From Trichuris trichiura (lineage: Eukaryota; Nematoda; Enoplea; Trichinellida; Trichuridae), in assembly GCA_037903355.1 (NCBI GenBank), contig JBAJFE010000004.1:1488001-1552000 (forward strand): a stretch of DNA of 64,000 nt. Reading direction: 5' to 3'. The first letter of the stretch is position 1, and every line of letters begins with the position of its first letter. This document shows positions 49,903 to 60,800 of this stretch, piece after piece. The notes beneath the pieces were generated by a model. It saw only the letters and a program-made list of their open reading frames with translations, was not told where the DNA came from and did not search any database. The position numbers and the translations under genes are program-made.

Positions 49903-50904
49903 GAAAAATGTAAAAAAGAAGTCCTGAAGCTAAGATTGAATTTTAATACGCGGAAACTCGCAATGTAGTAGGAAACAATTCATCCCACGTGCAAGCTCTT
50001 GTTTCAGCTTTAACGTGGGACAAGATGGAAACCATGCTGAAGCTGTTTAAACAGAACGCTCTGATTTACAAACAGCGGAACGTAATCCATGACAAATCAG
50101 TATATTAACGATCTTACGTCAGAAACTTTAGCTAAGAAAATATAGCTTCTCCTGAAAACTCATTGGATTTTTGTGGATTTTGTTCCGCCTACGATTTATA
50201 CTCCGGTGCCAACAGTTTCGTATGATATAAACCTGTTTTCTTCTCGCCCCAAAAGACAAAACAGTGCCGTTAAGAGAGGCCGAAACATTTTTGCTAATGC
50301 GGATATATTATTTATCTTAATACCATGCTATTGAGCTGCGCGAGCGAAACATCACTACACATTTTGCAATTCCATTCAATACTGTATTTAAGACCGCCCA
50401 TCTCAATATTGCAAGTTTCGTTGAGCCACTTTTGACGTTGCTTGGCGCATACCTTTACGTCGGCGTTTCCCTTTATGACAGTTGTTGATACTTTTTATCG
50501 TATCAATTGTGCACAGATCGCAGCACAAATGATTCCTTCTCTTTGGAAGCTAGAATCAATAGATTTCTGACGGCGCATGGTTTGCCTTACAAGCGAGCCG
50601 CAAATCCGCTATTCTAGGCGAGTTTGGCTTATCTTTTGCTAATTTTCCTTAAAGACAACCATCCATTCGTATGCTCTTACTAAGGCCCTACCACACCTTG
50701 GTAGGGGCGTGCGAATGGACGGTTGTCTTTTTTCTTACTGCTTAGTTCGTCTAACGCAGAAATAGAGGATTTGTTGACAAGTTTATTCGATGATGGTGTT
50801 GACTATAAAATTTGAACTAGTTGTCAATTTTAGACGACATGTAACTTCAAAATGGTCTACTTGTCACGTATCCCAAAGTTTTTGGTACGTTTAACGATCG
50901 CGTC
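49903..50904. other. Upstream region of the ATP7 gene
   Basis: No exon recognised. It contains the hairpin at 50655-50733 and the presumed promoter of the copper ATPase. Confidence 0.4.
50655..50733. repeat. Imperfect 79-nt hairpin
   Basis: Arms AAAGACAACCATCCATTCG and CGAATGGACGGTTGTCTTT pair with one mismatch. An inner stem CCCTACCA/TGGTAGGG closes the loop region, with a bulge in the 5' arm. The size and bulged shape are pre-miRNA-like, but a MITE foldback is as likely. Confidence 0.6.
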
Positions 50905-53900
50905 ATGAAGACCAAAGAAATACGGTTGCATGTTGATGGAATGAACTGTCATTCTTGTGGTTTCGCTGTTCAGGCTTCGTTGAAGAAACTGAAGGGTGTT
51001 CGGGATGTACTAGTCAACATCCTGGAGCAGTCGGTCATTGTAGAATGTGACATGGGCAGTCAAAGCGCTTCGTCATTGATTAATGCTGTACAAGAAATTG
51101 GCTTTCTTGCTCAACTTGTCGAAACGAAAACAGAGCATGGAACCGATGCTGACGATTTGGAAACATGCAAGCTTTCCGTTTACGGAATGACTTGCCAATC
51201 TTGCGAAGCTCACCTGGAAAAGACGATAACTTCCCGGTTTCCAGTCACCTACGCCAAATTTGATGCGTCATCACAATCGGGTGTCATACAATATCCAAAA
51301 GAAAAATGTAATCCGCAAGAAATTGCAAAAGCTATAACGGACATGGGCTTTGACGCTTTCGTACTACACAAAGGTATTTGTTTGCGGATTTTTCAAAAAT
51401 ATGTAATATTCGTATCCAGTAGCTACCTGTAATGCACTGCCAGCTTTTAAGCATATTCAAACTTAGTTTTTCATGCTCGTAGATGATTATTTGCCATTGC
51501 GTATCTTAAAGCACGTATTCCACAGCTTTCTAAGTTTTCAGACTCCTCTTAGGCACCTGTGTAGTATCCTTGTTTATTTCTCTGAGGTGACGAGTTAAGG
51601 ACTTCAATGTTACAACTCGTATTAATGTACGTATTTTTGTCAGCCTCCGCCTCATTATTTAGTACGATCCATTTTCTCGAGACATGTAATGTTTATCCCA
51701 TTAATTTCCGATGAAATTTTTGTCAGGGAATATTATTTAACGGAAGCTGTGAAACTAGGAACAGAATTATAAATTTACTGTTTTTATTTCTACTTTAGCA
51801 TATTTAAAATGTCACAAATTCTTTAACTCTCTGTTAAACTTGCAATTTTCAGAACCAGTTTCCTTCAATCTATATTTACACGGTGTTTTCTGTCTCAGTT
51901 TACGGTGTAGCTAGTTATTCTGATTGAAATTTTATTCTCCCTTTTCCATTTCGCATTGATACTATGCTTAAGAGTACGTTATTTATAAGTTTTTAAAATT
52001 TGCCTTTAAAGTTTCGTATTTCTCGTTATTGTTTTGTTCGTTTTCCAGCATACCTTTTCTCACAGCTAACTGTAATGAGCCTGTTCAGTGCGTCAACACT
52101 TAAAGTTGCTTCACTTAGTTATGATGAATTTTTTTCTATATTCGGCTGAGCGTCAAAGGCAATTTTAAAGCAACAGGATCCAAATCTATTATGTTATACT
52201 GTGTAATGTTGATGTAATATCTTTCATTTGGCCTTTGATAATTGAAATACGTTTGGAGATCCAAAACTCTTTGTAATAACATGGCAAAATGCTTCAGTTT
52301 CGCGGGGCGTAATGAGTAAAACTTTTACGCCTACATTCAGTATTCATTAACTTTCATTCATCCTTATGCTCAATGAAATTTTCATGTGGAGGTCGCAGTG
52401 CTATGTAATCACTTGTTAATGTTCACGCGTGTGCTGAAAACTGCTTCCATCCCAAATGCTGCCGCCTTTTAAGCGATGATCCCTTTTTGTTTATCTTTAC
52501 ACAATTGATTTTTAAACGTAAACATCTATGAAGAAAGTTTTGTTAAAAGTAGTATCTCCGGCGGAGGATTCTTGTTACTTAATTATAATAAAATGGCCTA
52601 CCGTATTAGTATTAACAGCATTTACTACTATGTTTTGTTGGCGTAGAATTACGCTGCCTTTAATTCCTAGCCTACGCTTGTTGTTTTGCAGGACATTTTA
52701 TTGTTTATTTTATAAACATTTTCTATTTTGACCTAGGATCATTTTGCGTAAATATGCTACGTTAGATTTCGCAATTTTGGCTTTGCAGCACTTGGGATAT
52801 ATTACAGTAAAACCCCCGTAAGTTGACCATCCAACGGACCGGGGAAAACTGGTCAACATATAGGAAGTGAGTATAAGTGGCTCGGCTAACGTGCGGAAAA
52901 ATCAACTGGTCAAAATTCGGTCAACTTAGGGAGGTGGTCACCATATAGGAGTGGTCAACTTCAGGGGTTTTACTGTAGATATATTATAATCAGGGAAGCA
53001 ATCCATTGTTCACTTAGAATTGGTTAACCAACGAAAGTTTTTAGGACGCATCTCCCGCCTTCGGTACCTATGCTGGTTTAAATCCGCGCAAAACTTCGCA
53101 GGTTTCAACGCGTCTAAACTATTTCCAAAGAATGCGCTAAATCAACCTCGTTTATTCTTTGAAAACATAGCTTCTTGGTACGTGACAAAGGAACTTCATG
53201 TAGGATATATAATTTTACAGTTACGGAAGAATCCCGTTATAAAAGATGGAAGAATTTGGGCGACGCCTTCACCCATCTTCAGCGGGTAGGGAAAGGGTAA
53301 TAACAGAAGTGACATTGAACATACTGTCGGATAGTTCAGTTTTAAGGTGCGCTGGGGTGGTTCTGCAGTGCGACTTAAGTGAAAATTGCTTAGAAATTGT
53401 GATGGAGTTTCCTGTCAACATACGTAGTCTTGTATACGTATGTCATATATCCTGTTGTATACTGATCGATTCATCCATATCCATCTGTGCCTATAAGCAT
53501 ATTTTACCGTTAAGTGGGAGTTATATTTGTTTATTTACTGACAAGAGCTGTTCCGTTGGCAGGATCTCGTCCGTGAATAAACAAATAAAATTTCTACTTA
53601 ATCATAAGACATGTTTATAAATGCTGATGAATGTCCATGAATCGGTCAGTATAAAATACAACATATGACATATGTATACAAGACTACATCTGTTGACCTC
53701 GAACTCCATCGCAATTTCTATTTAAATTATGCTAATGAACCACCCTGGCGCACTTTGAAACCGTTAGTACGTTCGATGTCACTTTTGTCCGCTGAAGACA
53801 GGCGAAGGCGTCACCAAAAGGGTTCGGTGCACAAATTTGTTGGATGTTGTAACGCGACTCTTCCGTTACAATAAAAATCGTATGTTTTACATGGACTGTC

Positions 53901-56900
53901 ATTATGCAGTGTAATTTCCTTCTGTTTCAACAACCGACTGTTGACGAGGAAAATTTTTCGGAATAAGCAATGCTGTTAAAGCTTGTTTTTGCAACTTTAC
54001 GCGTGGACGTAAAAGGTTAATATTTAAGGCTTTGTCTGAGCAACATTTTCTGATCACTTTGTTTCCTCAAATTTTTACAGCCGATTTTGAGCTTATCAAG
54101 TTTTTCATTCCTTTTTCCGAAGCCGGTCAACGCTTCATGCTGACAGCAATAGAAGGCGAAAGAGCTACGAGGCTTTGAAAACTGGTTATTTCCTTTTTCA
54201 GCGAGTGACTGCCTCGTGCTTAGGGCTGCTGCTGTGAAGGGAACTCCCGAGTTGTAAGGAATAAAATTCAGGGAAGCAATAAAATTCAGAGCATATGATA
54301 TTGAGTTTAATGTAGCCGGCAATTTTCGGAAGCTGTCTTTCCTTATTTGGTACATATAGGAAACCTATGCACGCTATACTCGTAGGATCCCTTTCAATCT
54401 CACATTTAAGTCAATGCCACTTTGTAATATATTAACAGCACGGCAATATTTCCTTTGTACACCTTAGCGATACATTTTCCTACGCTTTTGAACATCTCAT
54501 TATTATTAAGTTCTAACTTACTAACCTTGTTTAGCCAGCGGCCTCTTTCTTCCGCAGTGAATTTTCAACGCTGATTTTTGGATGGAGACGCGAAGTTCGA
54601 AGTCTGCGTTCTGATACGTCAGCTAATATTCTCGGACAGACCCAGCGTAGCGTTATCGTAACTCAACTTTTTAAAACGTTTCTTGTAAAAGGAGAAAAAC
54701 AAACTCTACGCAGCTGATAAAGAAGTTAAGCAGATAATATTTTTGTTGGAACAAGCAATACGTCTAAAAGGGACGCACTGCTTGAAATGTTTGAGCAAAT
54801 CGAAGATAGCCAGCTCTTTTAGGGCAATTGGTTCATAGGCGGTTTTACCGATCTTTGATTGACCTAAATTTCTTGGCCAAACTGCCGAGTTTGCTTACAG
54901 GTTAAAATCAAAGGCTGAACGAGGCTACTGTTTATATATAAATAGCTAATGGTTAAGCCAGCTTAATTACTTTCATTCGGTTGTCAAGTCCGGCGCGGTA
55001 AAAAAGGTGAAATGTGAACGCATGCAATGGCATCTTAACTGACGAACAAGCAAGTCCCGCTTTCTTCGTTTCTACTTGCTGCTTAGAATTTGAATATTTC
55101 CGGCAAGCTTGACGCGTTTATTGCGCCTTCTTATGATTGATTCTTCAGGTGTTGCCGCTTGGAAGAGTCGTTTGGCAGACGCTCTCTCTTTGAAGTGTTT
55201 AAATTCTTGGAATTTGAAATAAGGCGCAAAGTAGCACGTACGAACAACTTGGCGCCAATCAGCTTATTTTGGTAACAGTAAACGCGCGGGTTTATTAAAG
55301 TAGCGCACTTGCATTATGTTTCGTATCGGCCACTCCCTTCTCTACTTTAAGTAGAGGGGAATTTTTTTTTAAACTCCGTAAAGACATGTTCGTATCTTTT
55401 ATTGACCAGTATACCATTTAAATAAATGAGCGACTTGTCAACCAGTTTCGCCGCGAGATCGATTGTTGGCACCTGTTTAACCATGTCAACAAACTTGTGA
55501 CCAACGCTGCGCATTGCAGAGTCTTCGAAGGCCGACTGTACGGACGTAGCTTTTCGGCAACCGGATAAGGATGGACGCGAAGCCTTTGTTGGGTCAGTAA
55601 AAAAAGTCGCTTTGCCGAAGGCATCCAAAGAGGCAATTGGAAAAGAAGATATTGCAATGTCCGATTTTGCTCCTCGTTTGATGCGCCACAATTCGGCGCT
55701 GCAGGATTACGATCGATGTACGATCGCTATACAAGGAATGACCTGCGCTAGTTGCGTTGCTCACATAGAAAAGACCGTTATGAAAGTTGATGGTTGGTCC
55801 GCATTTCCTTATTTTTAAAGCTGCATGCTTTCTTTCCATTGAGGAGTAAAACGGGTTCTAGTAGCTCTGATTGCCGGCAAGGCGGAAGTCATTTACGATG
55901 CTTTCGTCGTTTTGCCAAATCAGATTGCTCTAAGAATAGAAGATATGGGTTTTAATGCTCAAGTGGTCGAAGAATCCCAGGCGGCACATCGAAAGCTTGA
56001 ACTCTCTGTAAGCGAACTGTAGCTGCTTCGTTGAATTCGACAACTAAGGCAATTTTTTTTCTTTACCAAGATCTCAGGGATGACTTGCTCAGCATGCGTC
56101 AATCGAATCGAATCAACTGTCTTGTACATACGCGGTGTTGAGAGCGCTCATGTATCTCTGGCCACATCAGTTGGTTCCTTCACTTTTGATCCCACCAAGA
56201 CTTCGGCTCGCAGTATAATGCAAGCGATAGAAGTAAGCTTTATCTCTCTGTCCAATGGCGTTGGCTTTTTGAATTTTCAATTTTTTTTTCAAGCAACTTG
56301 GATTCCACTGCGAGCTTCTAGCAAAAGATAATAAGACGGATGCGCTCAGTTACGCGAGCGAAATACGGAGGTGAGCCTTCACTTCATACGACCGATCTCT
56401 GCTAGCCAAGCCGCCTTCATTGCAGGTGGAAAAGATCCTTTCTGATATCTCTAATTTTTGGCGTTCCGGTAATGATTATAATGATCTACTTTCATTGGAT
56501 ACTTCACACAATGGATGTTCCCGAAAATCAATGGCACGTCATACCAGGAGTCTCTGTCGACAATCTCTTACTGTTTATTTTATGCACGCCCGTTCAAGTA
56601 AGCTCAAAACGTTCGCTGAAACCTGTTCAGCCTGTGATAATTCTTTTTGTATTTTAGATTTTTGGCGGGCGTTATTTTTACGTTAAATCCTACAAGGCGG
56701 TTCGACATTGTTCCGTCAACATGGATGTCTTGATTGTGCTGGCCACAACAATATCCTACGTATATTCCGTTGTCTTGTTAATCGCGGCTGCTTCTCTTCA
56801 ATGGACAATTAGTCCAATGACATTTTTTGACGTTCCCCCAATGTTGCTAATGTTCATCGCGTTGGGAAGATGGCTGGAGAGTATAGCCAAGGTCTGTTGC

Positions 56901-57754
56901 CGACGTTTTGCAACCTTCTTTCAAGCTTAAACGTTCGCTGAGCAACAGGCGCGCTTACGTTTTATTAATGGCTTTTACTTTCCGCTAGTAATCGCTTGGC
57001 TTTGTTGTGTTGTAGTTTCGCGTATGCCAATTGGATCGGATCGATTGGTTTTATTTTTTCCAGGGAAAAACATCGGAAGTATTGGCCAAGTTGGTGTCCT
57101 TACAAGCGAAGAACGCCATTATAGTCGAGTTGGGTTCGCGGAACGAAGTTTTGTCCGAAACGAGCATAGATCTTGAACTAGTGCAAAGAGGAGACGTGTT
57201 GAAGGTTGCGCTTGCGCCTGTAGCTATTGTTAAGTCGTATTTTGTTTCAAATGATTTTAGGTCGTTCCCGGAGCGAAAATTCCCGTAGATGGACGAGTTA
57301 TTTTTGGCACCTCATCCGTTGACGAAAGCTTCATAACTGGCGAACCTTTGCCGGTCAGCAAATCTCCAGGTGTAACATACGGTACTTTGCTCATGCGTCC
57401 AAAACAAGAGTTGTTATTTTGTTAGGTTGCGCAGTCATTGGTGGATCCATAAATTTACATGGTAACCTTCTGATCGAAGCTACGCATGTTGGTCCGGATA
57501 CTACTTTGTCTCAGATTGTTCGTCTTGTTGAGGAAGCGCAAACGTCGAAGGTTCGCTGGTTGCTTTTCTCTGTTGCTTTTTCGCTTTAATTATTCCGTAA
57601 TTTTCAGGCTCCAGTTCAACACTTGGCTGACCAAATATCTCGCCTCTTCGTTCCCGGCGTTATTATAGTTTCTATGCTAACATGGCTCGCATGGGTGATC
57701 ATCGGTTTCTTGGATGTTGAAAAGATTCGAAATTCTTTTGGGGTAAATCTTCTA

Positions 57755-57807
<53 letters not shown>

Positions 57808-60800
57808 GTATGCAGCGTATGAAACTAGGCATTCTATAGAATACCCAGAATTTGTAGAGAATGTATGGAACGTTAAACTGTTTCTTTTTTGGAATGTATG
57901 TCCCGTTAAAAACTTTTAATTCTCCAGAGCTTTTGGGTCAATCTTGGCCCGTCCTCAGCGGTATTAAGTTAATGTAATGAGTAAGTGCGACGTTGATGTA
58001 CAATCTGTTTTAATAGTCTAAAGGCGAGTGTTTTAAAGTCGAGTTTCTGGAGTTTTCTCTGTCTGTCAGCTGAACTCTGGAAACTCGACTTTAAAACATT
58101 CTCCTTTAAACCGTTAAAACAGATTGTATGTCATCCTCGCACTTACTGATTACATTAATTTAATACCGCTAAAGACGGGTCACGATTGACCTGAAAGCTC
58201 CGGAGAATTAAAAGTTTTTTGGCCGGGACATACATTCCGTAAAAGAAACATTTTAACATGAAAATCTACAGTCTCGTACCAAGAAGTTGCATTTTCAAGA
58301 ATGTATGGAAGGCGTAATATTTTGCGCATTTCGTAGGCGTTATACACAATGCCTAATGACAAACCGGCAAAGTATTAAATCGATTTTTAATTCTTCTTTT
58401 TCTTCTTTCTTTTTCCTCTCTCGTTGCTAACGGGTGCGTTATTCAGAATAAAATTTTTTCAGAAAGCTCCGCGGGTTAACGTTTAGAAATAAACGTTTTT
58501 TAACGAACGGGTTGCAAAGCCGCAAAAAAATTATATTCTAAATCGATTTTTCTCCTATATTCTCCTGCGGGCCCACGGTGGCGCCACCTACAGGACAAAG
58601 TGGGTTGTTTTTTCGCTACTTTTCTGGTTATACTTTCCTTAAACCTTGGCTTAGGCTTAGGCTAAGGCTAAGGTGGAACATGATAGTCGATAATGATGCG
58701 AGAAACTTTGGATATTTTGATCGTAGAACCTTTCCGGCTATCGTGTTCTGTCCTAGCCTAAGGCTGTGCCAACATATAAGGACAGCGTAACGAGAAACAG
58801 CACATATTTCTTCACAGGTGTCGCCACTGTACCTTTGCGAGGGCGTCAGCGATAAGACCTTAAAAGTTTGCGCTGCCGAGATGCGATTCACAATTTCCCT
58901 AAATATTATTATTAGCATATTAAAATAACACTGAGAGTTGATACTTTTCCTAACATGTTAACCTGTATATATATATATATATATATACATGCATGTAGAG
59001 GCGTATATCTGATTGCGTTTTGTATTACCAGGGTCATTGTATGTTTCTGGAGCCTATCCATGTCAATCATACGATGCATCATGATCACAAGGATCATTTA
59101 ACGACGGCCGACATTGAGCTGATTTTCAAATTCGCTTTTGACTGCGCAATTACAGTTCTTGCGATAGCTTGTCCATGTTCTTTGGGATTGGCAACGCCCA
59201 CTGCTGTTATGGTAGCAACAGGTGTTGGGGCTATGAATGGCATCCTTATTAAAGGCGGCGAACCTTTGGAACTCGCCCAGCGGGTAGATGGCATTGTTGT
59301 TGTAATGAATTTCTTGCTGACCTATTTCCCTTTGATTTTGTCGAATAGATAACGACCATTATCTTCGACAAAACGGGTACAATTACGGAAGGAAAACCAC
59401 AGCTAGTGAAATTGTGCTTGTTTATTGCCGACTCGGTATTGCCATTGAACAAAGTGCTGGCGATCATGGGAACAGCCGAGTCAAAATCCGAACATCCCAT
59501 CGGCATTTCAATTGTAAAATTTGTCCAAAGCGTAAGCCGCATTTTCCGCTAGGTTAATCTTTTTAAAAATGATTGTTTCTTCATTCAGAAGCTCGGTACG
59601 GAACGGCTTGGTGCTTGCAAGCTGTTTCAAGCGTCTCCCGGTCACGGTATTAGGGCGGTCGTTTCCGAGGTCGACTCAATGCTCGCCAATGCCCGTAGTG
59701 ACGATGAGACAAAATTGTCAAATATGGGCGTGGAAATTGTTTACAGCAATTCCCAGTTGCATCAGCCGAATGTCAAGCTCACAAAGCGGACCGAAAATGG
59801 TCTGATACTTACATTAATGTTAATTCCGATTGATTTGACGTCATTGCATGCAGGAGACGCGTCCGATTACGAAGTACTCGTCGGCAACCGGAAATGGTTG
59901 GAAAGCCATGGAGTGAATGTATATCCCGACGTTGATGCCATCATGTCCGCCGAAGAGCACATGGGCAGAATAAGCGTTCTTGCAGTGATTGACGGTTCGG
60001 TTTTGTTTCTTTTTGTATCGTTGCTTCAACGTCTCAAAGCAAAGCGTTTTTAGGCAGCGTGGCAGCCTTATTCTCCATTGCCGATTTGGTGAAAACCGAG
60101 TCGGCATTGGCCGTCTATAGCCTAAACAGGATGGGCATAAAAACAATTTTGCTGACAGGTGACAGCTCTAGGACTGCTTTGGCCACTGCAAAGCAGGTAT
60201 TTTTTTAAAATCTTATTTGACATTTTGAATTTTACTAAGCTCGTTACATTATAGGTCGGAATCAAAACAGTATTCGCGGAAGTGTTACCAAATCATAAGA
60301 AAGCAAAGGTGGAGCAACTGCAGAAAAATCGTGAAATTGTAAGTTCGAATAATCCCCTTTATCAATGTTTCATCCAGAGTTTCTTCACTTATGCGCAGCC
60401 CATCGTAGTATTGTTAATTAGCCGAAAAAGATCGATTCTATATATTTAAATTATAATTCCTATTATCATAATTTATTTCTATTTCTCTAAGCTTTATTTC
60501 TAATTATTCTAAATTATATTTCCCATCACAAAATTACGTAGGCGGTCTTACAAGTTGTTTATTCATATTTAATCTTTTCCATTTCATTGCGATGTCCTTG
60601 TTAGTTATGGGCCCAAAGGTGTACTGTAAGTTTGCCGGTCATCATGCTCTGGCGTTACCTAAGCCTAAGCTTAAATATATGGGTAATTTTTTAGCTTAGG
60701 CTTAGGTAACGTCAGAACAGGATAGCCAGCTTGCTCTTCAGTAAGGGAAGAACAGGAAGAGAGCATGCTTGCCAGAAATGAACCTGCATTCCGCAGCGAG

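Larger units (their letters stand above)
51374..55519 (+). other. 4.1-kb intron 1 of ATP7
   Basis: It separates metal-binding domains 2 and 3. It contains a Tc1/mariner-type MITE (52805-52975) and a PLE-derived remnant (53160-53290). No further exon was recognised, although a small one could be missed. Confidence 0.65.
57858..58310. mobile_element. Second inverted-dimer Penelope-type insertion with 13-bp TSD
   Basis: The body 57871-58297 (427 bp) is flanked by a perfect direct repeat AGAATGTATGGAA at 57858-57870 and 58298-58310. Left and right arms are inverted copies sharing GGAATGTATGTCCCG, hammerhead-like cores, a TTTTAAAGTCGAGTTTC block and TAGTCTAAAGG / CCTTTAAACCGTT. The block between core and centre resembles the PLE terminal repeat at 33.57-33.70 kb (GTTTTAAAGTGGG, CTCTTTGTCTGTCAGC). 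The 3' tail matches that of 13489-13715. There is no ORF. Confidence 0.85.

Noticed and set aside
55347..55691. Minus-strand frame of 114 codons at ATP7 exon 2
   Set aside because: Antisense shadow of the metal-binding-domain exon, which has strong plus-strand homology.
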